Shown here piece after piece: positions 1 through 9,431 of a DNA stretch of 47,862 bases. The stretch spans positions 1-47,862 of the IMG/VR virus record IMGVR_UViG_3300043464_001238. The stretch is one strand, 5' to 3'. A program made the position numbers and the translations under genes. Below the pieces are notes generated by a model. It had not been told where the DNA came from, did no database searches, and saw nothing but the letters and a program-made list of their open reading frames with translations. Numbering within the stretch: the first letter of the stretch is position 1; every line of letters begins with the position of its first letter. Origin of the DNA: a virus.

Positions 1-1
1 C

Positions 2-1021
2 GGTGAGATCTTAGAAGATCGAATTATCACTCAGAATGGTGTGCCGATTACCAGGGATACGATTGATCCGTTAACACAGAAGCGCTACGGATACGTTCAA
101 GCCATCCTGGTAGACACCAACCCATTTACGGGTGTATTGACACTTCGCAAGCGTGGTTCCGTTGAGGCAACCCCAGATCGAGCACTGGTTACTCCTGCTA
201 CCAGGCCGCCAAACGTGGGGCGTTTCTTCATGACGGGTACGCGTTACTGCTGTTCTTGCCAAGATTTCACAAGGCGAGATTATGCATTCATGATGAATCT
301 AAAAGATTCCAACCGTAGATGTTTCCCCAGGAATAGCATCGGCAACGTGAAGCCTGGTCGCAAGGAAATCATTACGCTCAATGGTCTCGTCAACAATAAT
401 GCAATGACACCAGGTAATGTCAATCGTGGAATGCAGATTGTTGCCCCTGCGCCAGAATATAATGTTCCACCAACCATCACACCAAACGCGTCGGTAGTAG
501 AAGGTACGACCAGGGACAGTCCTGGTTTGTTTACAGACTTTGGCTCTGTTTACTTAAGGGGTACAGACCCAGCATTACCTGGTGCAAAATCAGACGGCTT
601 GCCAACTTACGCTGACTACTCCACGGTAGGAAATGAGTTGGTATCCTTGACGGATACGTGGACCCCAGTCTTAGATGAATTTCGGTATTGCAAACATGTT
701 TACGCAATGCGCTTTAAGGAGGGCGTATTCCCGCCCGAGCCGTCAGATGTTCCAATAAGCAACGGCAGTTTGGTTGAATGGGAACAACAACTTGTGGATA
801 CAAATGAAAAAAACCAAGAAAGAATCAGCGTCGAACTAGCCAGGCACGCTGTTTCTTACATGGATGTACCACCGTATAACTGCCAGGCACCAATGATGAT
901 GCCAATGATGCAGAAGCTGTTTAACGTACCGTCGACCTTTATTCGCATGCAAGGCTTCTCAATGTTTGACAAGGAAGGAAATCTGTACATTCCTTCTCAA
1001 GGCGGCATGCCCGCAACTTAA
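2..1021 (+). CDS. Virion-associated protein with split SWIM-like Cys/His motif (5' end outside window)
   Basis: The reading frame is open to the left edge, so this is the C-terminal part of a longer gene; an internal GTG at 41 is not needed as a start. It carries CxC (in TRYCCSCQDFTRR) and, about 140 residues later, CxH (in FRYCKHVYAM). Together these match the ligand pattern of SWIM zinc fingers, CxC...CxH, but with a far longer spacer than usual. The C-terminus is Met/Pro/Gly-rich. Position just before fibre genes suggests a neck or tail structural protein; this is inference. I know similar CSCQDF segments from cyanophage structural proteins but cannot name the protein. Confidence 0.75.
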   Translation, partial: GEILEDRIITQNGVPITRDTIDPLTQKRYGYVQAILVDTNPFTGVLTLRKRGSVEATPDRALVTPATRPPNVGRFFMTGTRYCCSCQDFTRRDYAFMMNLKDSNRRCFPRNSIGNVKPGRKEIITLNGLVNNNAMTPGNVNRGMQIVAPAPEYNVPPTITPNASVVEGTTRDSPGLFTDFGSVYLRGTDPALPGAKSDGLPTYADYSTVGNELVSLTDTWTPVLDEFRYCKHVYAMRFKEGVFPPEPSDVPISNGSLVEWEQQLVDTNEKNQERISVELARHAVSYMDVPPYNCQAPMMMPMMQKLFNVPSTFIRMQGFSMFDKEGNLYIPSQGGMPAT

Positions 1022-1029
1022 GCAAATAG

Positions 1030-1040
1030 ATTAAAATAGA
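1030..1040 (+). promoter_or_regulatory. Putative late promoter box
   Basis: ATTAAAATAGA lies 22-25 nt before the ATG of the collagen-like gene. It matches the box TTA(A/G/C)AATA found before several other genes in this window, consistent with a -10 element without a visible -35. Confidence 0.5.
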
Positions 1041-1062
1041 TTATTACGGTAGGTAGGCTGAA

Positions 1063-2364
1063 ATGTTACTGCTGACTTCCACGTCGGATGCTGTTCGTAT
1101 TGTTACTTCGGCGGCAACGAATGTTGAAGTTCATGCTGCGTTTGCAGATAACAACAGCGGTAATGTGTCCGCCGGTAGGCTTGACACCAATATCACAACT
1201 GCCACAACAACTACAATTGTCACTGGTCCCACAACCTCTACTATTCAGCGCAACTTAAGAACCTGTTTTATCAAGAATGATGATCCAACTTTAAGCAACA
1301 GTATTACCATCAATCACACTGATGGTGCACTAACAACCACGGTGTGGACCGGTTTGCTTCTCGCTGGCGAATCTGTGGTCCTCAATGAGAACGCAGATTG
1401 GGTTGTATACGATTCCGCCGGTTTGGCGAAGGTCTATACAATGATTGGCCCGACAGGTCCCACTGGCCCTAGTGGCGGACCCACCGGCCCTACTGGTCCC
1501 TCTGGTACTACAGGCCCCACAGGTCCAAGTGGCCCTACAGGTGCGAGCGGCATACAAGGCGTCACTGGCCCCCAAGGCGCAACTGGTATTCAAGGTATTA
1601 CCGGTCCTACAGGCGTAGCTGGTCCTACAGGTGTCACTGGAGTTACCGGCGCCACAGGCCCCATTGGTATCACAGGTGCCACAGGTATTCAAGGTGTAAC
1701 AGGCGTAGATGGAGCCACTGGTCCCACCGGTGCCGCAGGTATTGACGGCCCTACTGGTGCCACTGGTGTTCAAGGTATTACTGGTCCAACAGGTGCCACT
1801 GGCATACAAGGTCCCACTGGTATCCAAGGAGTTACTGGAGTAACGGGCGCAACAGGCATTGCGGGTCCTACCGGTGTCACAGGTGCTACCGGAGTTCAGG
1901 GCATAACTGGTCCCACGGGTGCTACCGGTGTCGCAGGAGTTACCGGTGCCACTGGTACGCAAGGCGCTACAGGAGCCACAGGTGCCACTGGCGTGCAAGG
2001 TGCCACTGGCGTTGTTGGCATCACAGGGGCAACCGGCGTACAGGGCGTAACAGGTGCCACTGGAATCACAGGGCCAACAGGTGCTACTGGTGCGGGAATC
2101 ACAGGGCCAACAGGTGCCACAGGTGTAGGAATAACAGGTGCCACAGGAGTTGTTGGAATTACAGGGGCGACAGGTGTTCAAGGTACTACCGGTGCCACGG
2201 GCGTTGCTGGCCCCACTGGTGTTACAGGCGCCACAGGAGTGATAGGCATTACAGGAGCTACTGGCGTAATAGGTGTATCAGGTGCAACAGGGGCTACCGG
2301 CCCTGCAGGCGCAACAAAATACGGTGATATTCTTGCTCTTCAATACGGCGCAGCAGTGCCCTAA
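1063..2364 (+). CDS. Collagen-like Gly-X-Thr repeat fibre protein
   Basis: A 433-residue protein with a non-repetitive N-terminal domain (about residues 1-127), then roughly 95 Gly-X-Y triplets (about 129-418) and a short C-terminal tail. Y is almost always Thr and X is Pro, Ala, Val or Ile. Such collagen-like stalks form trimeric rods in phage tail fibres; the N-terminal domain would attach to the virion. Thr at the Y position can stabilise triple helices and is a possible O-glycosylation site. The large antisense Cys-rich frame here is an artefact of the repeats. The neighbouring genes are fibre-like and a sugar/methyl transferase follows shortly. Confidence 0.85.
   Translation: MLLLTSTSDAVRIVTSAATNVEVHAAFADNNSGNVSAGRLDTNITTATTTTIVTGPTTSTIQRNLRTCFIKNDDPTLSNSITINHTDGALTTTVWTGLLLAGESVVLNENADWVVYDSAGLAKVYTMIGPTGPTGPSGGPTGPTGPSGTTGPTGPSGPTGASGIQGVTGPQGATGIQGITGPTGVAGPTGVTGVTGATGPIGITGATGIQGVTGVDGATGPTGAAGIDGPTGATGVQGITGPTGATGIQGPTGIQGVTGVTGATGIAGPTGVTGATGVQGITGPTGATGVAGVTGATGTQGATGATGATGVQGATGVVGITGATGVQGVTGATGITGPTGATGAGITGPTGATGVGITGATGVVGITGATGVQGTTGATGVAGPTGVTGATGVIGITGATGVIGVSGATGATGPAGATKYGDILALQYGAAVP
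1447..2316 (+). repeat. Collagen-like triplet repeat tract
   Basis: About 290 codons of imperfect 9-nt units encoding Gly-(Pro/Ala/Val/Ile)-Thr, with occasional Gly-X-Gln/Asp triplets such as GIQG and GVDG. Synonymous codons vary between units, so the tract is old or selected against slippage rather than freshly expanded. Confidence 0.85.
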
Positions 2365-2382
2365 CATTTACTTTTACCCGCC

Positions 2383-2835
2383 ATGCCCGCTAACACTTCG
2401 CCCATTTGGACGTTAACCCCAAACGTCAGCCATGCCGACATCTTGACTACAGCCACCAACACTAATACCACGGCCCCTGGTACAGTAGGGACCAACTGTT
2501 TCGTAGCATTTACATCTGGCGTAAACGGCTCTTACGTACAAAAATTCCGCTTCTCATTCGTTTCAACCACAAGTGTTATTAGCTCTGTTGCCACTACACT
2601 GCAAGTGTACTCATCCACTGTCAATACTGGTGCCACAACAACAGCCAACACCGACTTGCTTGCGATAGTTCAGGCTGCAGCGCAAACTGTCTCGGCAGTA
2701 ACAACTGCGCCCTACCAAATCGAGATTCCGTTTAACTTTGCAATTCCAGCTAACAGATTCCTACTCGTGGCGCAATCCGTTGCTCAAAACACCAACTCCA
2801 ACTGGCAGGGATTGGCGATTGGAGGTGACTACTGA
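2383..2835 (+). CDS. Putative virion protein, beta-rich, 150 aa
   Basis: Thr/Ser/Val/Ala-rich and without Lys-rich or catalytic motifs, as expected for an extracellular beta-structured phage protein. It starts 18 nt after the collagen-like gene and its TGA overlaps the ATG of the next gene (TGATG), so the three are probably one transcription unit. I do not recognise a named family; a role as fibre tip, adaptor or chaperone is possible only from context. Confidence 0.7.
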   Translation: MPANTSPIWTLTPNVSHADILTTATNTNTTAPGTVGTNCFVAFTSGVNGSYVQKFRFSFVSTTSVISSVATTLQVYSSTVNTGATTTANTDLLAIVQAAAQTVSAVTTAPYQIEIPFNFAIPANRFLLVAQSVAQNTNSNWQGLAIGGDY

Positions 2836-3776
2836 TGATTAACGTATTCAGCGTTCCAAAGCCGCAAAACGGTTTTGTCGACGTATTCCCAGGTTTTGCA
2901 AACGCCAACACACAGTGGGTTCCCTGGGAGAAACCAGCAGGTATTGCCATGGTTCGCATCGTCTGCATCGGTGGCGGTGCAGGCGGTGGCAGTGGTTTTC
3001 CCAGCGCAACTACCAACGCTCGTGGTGGCGGTGGCGGCGGTGGTAGCGGTGGCATTACCACAGTAGAAATCCCGGCTCCTTTACTGCCAGACATCCTGTA
3101 CGTCTCAGCAGGTATTGGTGGTAACGGTGCTGCTTCTTCAACTACTGTTGGCCTCCTTGGAACTGCTGGAGTTGCTTCGTTTGTTTCAATTGCTCAATCC
3201 ACAGCAGCTATTTACACCGTTTGTTTTGCCAACGCAGGTGCTGCAGGTACAACTGCGGCTTCGGCTACGGTTGTCGGTAACGCTGGTAACGCAGGTGCTG
3301 TTGCAACAGTTGGTGCCGCTCTGCTTGCCGGATTAGGCACTTTCGTTGCTTACGCTGGACAGGCCGGTGGTGCTGGTGGTGCAGTCGCTAACGGTGCAGG
3401 GGGCGCAATCACATACCCAACGACCGGACTACTCCTCTCCGGTGGTGCAGGCGGTGGAGGCGGCTCTACTGGCGCAGGGGGCAACATCACAGCGCCAGCA
3501 TCTCAGACCACTGTCTTGAACCTATTTCCAACGTTGAACGGTGGCGCGGCAGGCGCTACGGCAGGTAACGGCTCTGGAGGCCACCGTCGCCAAACTCCCC
3601 TACTTTCTACCGGTGGGTCTGGCGGTGGCTGTAACAGCGGCAACGCACTTGGCGGAAATGGAGGTGGCGGTGGCGTCGGTTCCGGTGGAGGAGGCGGTGG
3701 TGCTGGTGGTACCACAGGTGGAAGTGGCGCTGGTGGAAATGGTGGCGCAGGCCTAGTTCTAATCTATTCTTGGTAG
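2835..3776 (+). CDS. Glycine-rich fibre or adhesin-like protein
   Basis: A 313-residue protein with an ordinary N-terminus (about 1-45), then long glycine-rich runs (GGGAGGGSG, several G7-G8 stretches) interrupted by beta-like Ala/Thr/Val segments. Phage Gly-rich domains of this sort fold as polyglycine-II bundles in receptor-binding tips and adhesins, for example T-even gp38. It is translationally coupled to the upstream gene and closes the first fibre cluster. Receptor-binding function is inference from composition and position. Confidence 0.75.
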   Translation: MINVFSVPKPQNGFVDVFPGFANANTQWVPWEKPAGIAMVRIVCIGGGAGGGSGFPSATTNARGGGGGGGSGGITTVEIPAPLLPDILYVSAGIGGNGAASSTTVGLLGTAGVASFVSIAQSTAAIYTVCFANAGAAGTTAASATVVGNAGNAGAVATVGAALLAGLGTFVAYAGQAGGAGGAVANGAGGAITYPTTGLLLSGGAGGGGGSTGAGGNITAPASQTTVLNLFPTLNGGAAGATAGNGSGGHRRQTPLLSTGGSGGGCNSGNALGGNGGGGGVGSGGGGGGAGGTTGGSGAGGNGGAGLVLIYSW

Positions 3777-3820
3777 ACGGGGTACAATTGGTTCCTTCAC
3801 CGTCATAGTGTTTGTTGACA

Positions 3821-5440
3821 ATGGCAAAACCTCGCCTGCATTTGATTGGGATATTTCACACACAGGCAACCAGTCAATACTCTCACTGTGCATTTACTGG
3901 TAAGGCTTTGCGTTTTCCCAAGATGATGCAGGCGTATGGCTATGACGTGATCGAGTACAGCAACGAGGGAAGTGAAGCTGGCGCAACAGAGCACGTACCA
4001 ATCCTGACCGAGAAAGAATTCAAGAAGTTTTACGGTGATCGGAAGAAAACCGACTTCCATGGCAACGATGCAACCATTGGCAGCGAAGGGCATCAAGCAT
4101 TTGAAGAACGTTTAATTGTTGAGATGCGTAAACGCCTGGAGCCACATGACATTATTTGTCATCCCTTCGGGCACGCCCATCAAATTCTCATGGAGAAGTT
4201 CCCCACTCATCACCATGTAGAAACGGGGATTGGGTATCCGACTTTGATGCCGAACAGTTTTCGGATCTTCGAGTCATACGCCTGGATGCATTACCACCAG
4301 GGACAAGAAAAAAGGCAAGGCAAAAACTACGAATGGGTTGTGCCTAATTACTTTGAATTGTCTGATTGGGATCCTTGTTACGAAGACGGAGAATATCTTG
4401 CATTCCTTGGACGCATCTGTTCAGTCAAAGGGATGGACACCATTAAGGAATTGGCAAGCCACAGTCCATGGCCAATTGTCATCCACGGTCAAGGTGATCC
4501 AACCCCCTGGAGCCATCCGAACATTAAGTACGGCGGTCCGTTGGTAGGTCGTGAGCGGTCTGATTTCTTAGGTAAAGCACGTGCAGCTTTGATGCCAACT
4601 AATTTCACTGAGCCGTTCGGCGGCAGTGGCGTAGAAGCAATGTTGTGCGGCACTCCGTTAATTGCAGTTGATTACGGAGCCTTTACTGAAACTATAATCG
4701 AAGGTTACACAGGTTTTCGCTGCCATACTCTCCAAGATTGGATTGACGCCATCCACGCAGTAGGAGATCTCGACCGTCAGGTAGTTGCAGCCACTGCCAG
4801 GTCTCGTTACAGCCTGGAAGCTTGTGGAGCAAAATATGACAAGATCTTTAAAACAATCGATGCTCTTCACCACGCGGGTTGGTATCAGTTACGAGAGCCG
4901 TCCAGGATTGACTACAATCACCTTGATGCCGAAGAACGTCCATTCGCAAAGCGACTCACAAGTTGGATTGGGGAGAATCTTCATCCCACACACGTACTAG
5001 ATCTTGGTTGCGGGCCAGGTACTTATGTTGATTGCTTTACTGACCTTGGAATTGATTGTATTGGTTATGACACTGATTTGCGTGTCGAGAATCAAGATCG
5101 CCTTCTTTGCAAGAGTCTTTTTGATCTTGAGCATTCTGCACCTGTCGTCTTATGCATGGAAGTGGCAGAGCACATTGATGGGTCTGAGAATCAGCGGATT
5201 GTTGACACAATGCATCAAGCACTGGAACCTGGCGGCGTGTTAATTTGGACCGCCGCTAAAACAGGCCAAGGTGGCGTTGGTCACATTAACTGTCAAACCA
5301 AAGACTATTGGAAACTGCTTCTTGAAGATACAGGGTTGATTCGTGACCAGGAAATTGAAGCCCAGTTAATTTCCTTTATTGAGAAGGGTTATCATATGGG
5401 TTGGTTCCTTCAAAACCTTTTGGTGTTTCGTAAGCCATGA
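3821..5440 (+). CDS. Glycosyltransferase-methyltransferase fusion
   Basis: Two enzymes in one chain of 539 residues. Residues about 1-340 resemble a GT-B fold glycosyltransferase of the GT4 type: LAFLGRICSVKGMD begins the donor half, and EPFGGSGVEAMLCGTP carries the E-x7-E-like nucleotide-sugar motif. Residues about 390-530 are a class I SAM methyltransferase: VLDLGCGPGTY (motif I), a YDTD acidic turn and LEPGGVLIW. ATG 3821 is preferred over an upstream TTG at 3812. The gene follows three fibre genes, so modification of a fibre or virion protein is a reasonable inference; substrate and linkage are unknown. It overlaps the next gene by 4 nt (ATGA). Confidence 0.85.
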   Translation: MAKPRLHLIGIFHTQATSQYSHCAFTGKALRFPKMMQAYGYDVIEYSNEGSEAGATEHVPILTEKEFKKFYGDRKKTDFHGNDATIGSEGHQAFEERLIVEMRKRLEPHDIICHPFGHAHQILMEKFPTHHHVETGIGYPTLMPNSFRIFESYAWMHYHQGQEKRQGKNYEWVVPNYFELSDWDPCYEDGEYLAFLGRICSVKGMDTIKELASHSPWPIVIHGQGDPTPWSHPNIKYGGPLVGRERSDFLGKARAALMPTNFTEPFGGSGVEAMLCGTPLIAVDYGAFTETIIEGYTGFRCHTLQDWIDAIHAVGDLDRQVVAATARSRYSLEACGAKYDKIFKTIDALHHAGWYQLREPSRIDYNHLDAEERPFAKRLTSWIGENLHPTHVLDLGCGPGTYVDCFTDLGIDCIGYDTDLRVENQDRLLCKSLFDLEHSAPVVLCMEVAEHIDGSENQRIVDTMHQALEPGGVLIWTAAKTGQGGVGHINCQTKDYWKLLLEDTGLIRDQEIEAQLISFIEKGYHMGWFLQNLLVFRKP

Positions 5441-5670
5441 CCAACACACCAGGCTTTGGCGATGTTGTTGACTCCACTAAAGCTCCAAGTGAAGAACAAC
5501 TCACACGCCGTCAATATGGATTCAGCTCCGTTTATTACGACGGATCTCCCACTGTTTACAAAACTGGAGATGTAGTCAACTTGCCCTACGAGGCAAATGA
5601 ACTATCCTCCATGGAATCACTTGGTCTTGCTTGGGCAGCATACGCAGAAGGCATACTGCCCGAAGACTGA
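5437..5670 (+). CDS. Small conserved-looking protein, 77 aa
   Basis: Coupled to the transferase by an ATGA overlap. Rich in Ser, Tyr and acidic residues with no recognisable motif, membrane segment or cysteine pair. It converges on the DNA-binding gene at 5675 with only 4 nt between the stops. Function unknown. Confidence 0.65.
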   Translation: MTNTPGFGDVVDSTKAPSEEQLTRRQYGFSSVYYDGSPTVYKTGDVVNLPYEANELSSMESLGLAWAAYAEGILPED

Positions 5671-5674
5671 TGCC

Positions 5675-5893
5675 TTAAGCTGCCGTAGCAGCAGCCTCCA
5701 GTTTGCGAAGGTGCTTACGTACTGCTGCTACGTTCCAGCGATAGGTGTCGCGTGAACGTGTATCAGGAAAGGCAGCGTAGTGAGGGCCAAGCTTCAGTGT
5801 GCCGTCATCGCGGTACTTGAAGAGAGTCTTTTTATCAATGCCGAGAAGTTCTTCGGCTTGTTGGACCGTGACCCAACCTGGATGCTTAGCCAT
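5675..5893 (-). CDS. Excisionase/MerR-type helix-turn-helix protein
   Basis: A 72-residue protein. VTVQQAEELLGIDKKTLFKY is a typical winged helix-turn-helix of the phage excisionase/MerR type, followed by a charged C-terminal helix. It is a lone minus-strand gene in a plus-strand block and divergent from the HNH gene, as expected for a small regulator. Target unknown. Confidence 0.7.
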   Translation of the reverse strand: MAKHPGWVTVQQAEELLGIDKKTLFKYRDDGTLKLGPHYAAFPDTRSRDTYRWNVAAVRKHLRKLEAAATAA

Positions 5894-6028
5894 AAAAAGG
5901 CATGTGCTTGCCTCTGTACGTTATGGGTCTCAAGCAGATCGTCAATGGATTTAAGCAAGATTTTATCTCTTTGTTTACATTGGTCTACATGTCCTGAAAT
6001 TAGAATAAGTTAACGGCAACCGAAGAGC
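5894..6028. promoter_or_regulatory. Divergent intergenic region
   Basis: About 135 nt between the minus-strand regulator and the plus-strand HNH gene. It holds the TTAGAATAAG box near its right end. A 24-codon ATG frame (5923-5997) is present but has no ribosome-binding support. Confidence 0.45.
6000..6009 (+). promoter_or_regulatory. Putative late promoter box
   Basis: TTAGAATAAG, with the hexamer TAGAAT ending 22 nt before the ATG of the HNH gene. Same box as before other virion genes here. Confidence 0.5.
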
Positions 6029-6400
6029 ATGTTCAACTGTGAGCAGGAACCCCTTTCCCTTCTCCTTGAATTAACTCCTAAATTGGCCAAAAAACGTTAC
6101 CGTCAATCCATATACGATGCGTGGGGCCACAAGTGTGGCTATTGCGAGGACCAAGCTACATCCTTGGATCACATTGTCCCAAGGTTTCGTTCTGGTTCTA
6201 GTAATCGGAACAACCTTCTGCCTTGCTGCAAAAGATGTAATGCAAACAAAGCTAGTTCAAAAATGGAAGAATGGTATCCACAACAGACGTACTACACCGA
6301 AGTAAGGATGAACAGGATTGAGGCCTGGATACACCAAGAAATTATCGACCTGTTTACTTATAATATTGAGACGGTACCAGATACATTTGCTGCTGGATAA
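6029..6400 (+). CDS. HNH endonuclease
   Basis: A 123-residue protein with a complete HNH core: CGYC (first zinc pair), SLDHIVPRFRSGSSNRNNL (catalytic His and Asn) and CCKRCNANK (second zinc pair). Such proteins occur in phages as free homing nucleases and as packaging-associated nucleases. Its stop overlaps the start of the large 904-residue gene (TAATG), so both are expressed together; this argues for a working member of the operon. Confidence 0.85.
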   Translation: MFNCEQEPLSLLLELTPKLAKKRYRQSIYDAWGHKCGYCEDQATSLDHIVPRFRSGSSNRNNLLPCCKRCNANKASSKMEEWYPQQTYYTEVRMNRIEAWIHQEIIDLFTYNIETVPDTFAAG

Positions 6401-9114
6401 TGGCATTAACTTACGATCCAACAAATAAAAAGTGGAATCTGGCACAGGAGAAAACAGACTACCAAACTAATTTTCCAACTAATCTAGAGAACTCAGGCAC
6501 GGTAAATCTTTGGGTAAAAACGGAACAAGCAAGTAGTTTTAACAAAGGGCAACAATATTTCTATACCGTTGTAACGGACACAGCGGCCCAGGCTACATCC
6601 CCTGGAAAAGGTTGGGCCGCTGTAGGTTCAGTGCCAAGGGATGACTTTACTGAAAAAAGCATCAGCCAAGCGCTCTCAAAGTTTGGAGGATTAAATAGTC
6701 TCACTTACGTGTTTGCGGCCGAACCACTATTTAAAAAGGCTACGGCGACGGCAACAACTTACAGAAATAATGAACAAACAAACAACTTAAACACACAAAG
6801 AAACCAAGCGAATACAGCTTTAAACACTGAGAACACAAACAAAAACAACGCCTACAATACAGTCCTTGCAACAGCTAATTCAACTCAAGGGGGAGACTAT
6901 GTTACGCAAAGGGAGCAAATCAGAAAGCTTCAGGGTATTAGTGATGTAGCTAAATCACAATTAGAGGATTACTTCAAAGCTTTTTATTCAACTGAAAAAT
7001 TGCAAACCTGGGATGCAAACCTGGGAGCAAAACCGCAGTATGGTGACTTTGATCCAAAGTACTACAAATCAATCAACCCAGATGTAGAACAAAAATGGAA
7101 AGCTGCAGTTGCTAATGATGATATTGACATTACCCAAAGATATTCTGAAAACTCTTATTACCTTCAACACTACACATCCCAAGGGAAGGCGGCTGGGATG
7201 CGTGGTAATGCCGCAGAACAAACAACAGCAGCAAACCAATACCTGGAACGCAAGCCAACCGATGCCGACATCCAGGCTGCCCGTAGCCTCCAGCTAGGCC
7301 TTAATACTGACACACAAACTGAACGCCTCTTGGCAGTACCTGAGGTTTCTGCTGAATGGGATAAAGCAAAAGCAGGTGATCAATACTGGAAAACACTGGG
7401 CAAAGAGAAGTTCTTAAACCCAGAGAAACCTGATGAATTTGCCGCACTGTTCCGTTTGTCCCAACGACCAGAAGACAAACAAGTAAGTTTTGCTTACAAC
7501 TTGAATGCTGGGTATGGCGTCACGGAATTAGAAGATGCAGTAAACCAAGCGGTTGGCGAAAAGGCAACAGTAGACGCAAAGAAATTTGGTGCGTTAACTC
7601 AAAATGTGTTAAAGGACACCATTGAGCAAATGAAGAAGGCCAAGGGAAAAGAACAAATGCTTGGCCTTATGCAAGGCTTCTCCGGCTTTGGAGAAATCAT
7701 GGACATCAACAAAGAACTCAGTAACAGCATCCTTGGTGATTCTGGGGTTGGTGGTATTCTTTCTTTTACATCAGGCAAAGCGTCCCAGGATTCCCTGGAG
7801 AAAAGCCTTCAAAACATAACAGGTGTCAACAACAGCACCACCTACAACTGGCAACAATGGTTTGATACGGAGCTAAAGAAGAAGTACGAACAAGAAGTTG
7901 AACTTGGTTACAGCACCGAGGCAGCAAAAGACACCATCAAAGTTGAAGCGCAGTTTGCGAGGGATTTTATGGATAAGTACTTGATCCCACGTTTTAACAC
8001 CTCTCGTTCAATCAGTGAATTCACGGAGTACCTTGATGTTCGGCAACAAGAGCAAAACCCGTTCCAAACGCAGGACATGCTAAACGCTGTTAGTCAGGTT
8101 GCCAACTTGCGTGCCGATCAGTTCTTAACCCAAGTTCAAAATACTCCCGACCGTTACTTCAATGCCGACTTTTATTTCAATCCCACTGGAGACAAAGCGC
8201 GGGTCGATGCGTACTCGCAGCAAGCTCAGGCAGTAGCAGATGATTGGGAAAAGGCAAAAGCCGGTGACGAATATTGGGCGAGCCAGGCATATCGCTTTGG
8301 TATCGATCCAAATAACAAAGAACAATTTGCGCGAATGCACTTCCAGGTCAAGGGGAAAGGTTTGGGATACGACCCGGCAGAAGACGTATTAAACGCAGGG
8401 AAAGTACAAGATGAAATTTACAATAAAATCTTGCCTTCTCTTAAAGAAGAAGCACTAAAACAGGGATCAATCTTTGGTCAATTCATCACGCCAGAAGAGT
8501 TTGCCGATGAGATGTTGCAGGGCCTAGACCCAACGGATAAAGCTACTTGGCAAAAAGCGCTGGATGCTGTTGGCCTGAAGGATTTCCAGGGCAACCTGGG
8601 TGAATTTAAAGACTTAGTTGCAGAGACATTACGCACGGGTTCCGCACAACAAATCAGAGAGCAGATCAAATACCTGAATGAAAAAGGCGAGAAGCCTACT
8701 CAAAAAGTTTTAGGTGTTGATTACATTGAAAGGCCCGAAGATTACAAGACAGACTCGATCAAATCAGAAACAGAAATGTACAGAGTCTTTCAACAGGCCG
8801 GTTACAAGGGAACAGAAGATGAGTTTTACACTGATTTGTTCCCCGATACGGACCGAAGTGAGCAGCAGCTTCTCACCAAGGCGGGCGCAGGCAGCGCCCT
8901 TCAGTTAAAAGGACTTGACCTAAGTGATCCATTCGCATCCCTTGGTACTATCCAAGGTTTCTTTGGTGATGAGGACACCGATACAACAGATGAGACAACC
9001 ACCAAAGAAAAAAGTATCTTTAACTTAGGATTGGATAATGAAGAAACAAGCTACAAATCAAAGACAGGTAGCCAAATCTTGGGTGAATTTACATCAATGT
9101 TTAAAGGATTCTGA
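6400..9114 (+). CDS. Large putative internal virion protein, 904 aa
   Basis: Rich in Lys, Asp, Gln, Asn and Ala with no signal peptide or membrane segment. A segment around residue 320 (WDKAKAGDQYW) recurs around residue 615 (WEKAKAGDEYW). Around residues 210-230 is DFDPKYYKSINPDV, resembling the FD-YYL-NPDV repeat of cyanobacterial and phage secreted proteins. Length, position after the HNH gene and repeat architecture suggest a structural or ejected protein. No enzyme motif seen; exact role unknown. Confidence 0.75.
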   Translation: MALTYDPTNKKWNLAQEKTDYQTNFPTNLENSGTVNLWVKTEQASSFNKGQQYFYTVVTDTAAQATSPGKGWAAVGSVPRDDFTEKSISQALSKFGGLNSLTYVFAAEPLFKKATATATTYRNNEQTNNLNTQRNQANTALNTENTNKNNAYNTVLATANSTQGGDYVTQREQIRKLQGISDVAKSQLEDYFKAFYSTEKLQTWDANLGAKPQYGDFDPKYYKSINPDVEQKWKAAVANDDIDITQRYSENSYYLQHYTSQGKAAGMRGNAAEQTTAANQYLERKPTDADIQAARSLQLGLNTDTQTERLLAVPEVSAEWDKAKAGDQYWKTLGKEKFLNPEKPDEFAALFRLSQRPEDKQVSFAYNLNAGYGVTELEDAVNQAVGEKATVDAKKFGALTQNVLKDTIEQMKKAKGKEQMLGLMQGFSGFGEIMDINKELSNSILGDSGVGGILSFTSGKASQDSLEKSLQNITGVNNSTTYNWQQWFDTELKKKYEQEVELGYSTEAAKDTIKVEAQFARDFMDKYLIPRFNTSRSISEFTEYLDVRQQEQNPFQTQDMLNAVSQVANLRADQFLTQVQNTPDRYFNADFYFNPTGDKARVDAYSQQAQAVADDWEKAKAGDEYWASQAYRFGIDPNNKEQFARMHFQVKGKGLGYDPAEDVLNAGKVQDEIYNKILPSLKEEALKQGSIFGQFITPEEFADEMLQGLDPTDKATWQKALDAVGLKDFQGNLGEFKDLVAETLRTGSAQQIREQIKYLNEKGEKPTQKVLGVDYIERPEDYKTDSIKSETEMYRVFQQAGYKGTEDEFYTDLFPDTDRSEQQLLTKAGAGSALQLKGLDLSDPFASLGTIQGFFGDEDTDTTDETTTKEKSIFNLGLDNEETSYKSKTGSQILGEFTSMFKGF

Positions 9115-9413
9115 TGTCTGACAAACGCAAGAAAGCCGCTGGCGCTGCCAAGTTGGCAAAAGATAAAATGGCCTGCAACAAACCGCAGCGCACTCCAGGT
9201 CATGCCACAAAGTCTCATGTTGTAAAAGCATGTAAAGACGGTGAAGAAAAAATTATCAGATTTGGACAGCAAGGAGTTGAAGGCGCAGGTAAAAACCCAA
9301 CTTCAGAAAAGGACAAGGCCCGTCGCAAGTCTTATTACGCACGTCACAATGCACAAGATTCAAGTCCCGACAAAATGTCAGCACGCTACTGGAGCCACCG
9401 TGTAAAATGGTGA
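9114..9413 (+). CDS. Basic conserved cyanophage protein, 99 aa
   Basis: Starts inside the preceding stop (ATG overlaps TGATG). It is highly basic, with the segment EEKIIRFGQQGVEGAG and then a C-terminal RRKSYYARHN...ARYWSHRVKW block. I recall this C-terminal pattern from a widespread family of small cyanophage proteins of unknown function. Nucleic-acid binding is possible from charge but not shown. Confidence 0.75.
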   Translation: MSDKRKKAAGAAKLAKDKMACNKPQRTPGHATKSHVVKACKDGEEKIIRFGQQGVEGAGKNPTSEKDKARRKSYYARHNAQDSSPDKMSARYWSHRVKW

Positions 9414-9431
9414 GCACCACATTGGTTTCCC

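Noticed and set aside
1330-2181. 283-residue Cys/Thr-rich open frame on the minus strand
   Set aside because: It is the antisense image of the Gly-X-Thr repeat tract; low complexity, no start context, and overlaps a well-supported gene.
3503-3715. Proline-rich minus-strand frame
   Set aside because: Mirror of the glycine-rich codons of the fibre gene.
5923-5997. 24-codon ATG frame (MGLKQIVNGFKQDF...) in the divergent region
   Set aside because: No ribosome-binding site, no coupling, and it would overlap the putative promoter region of the HNH gene.
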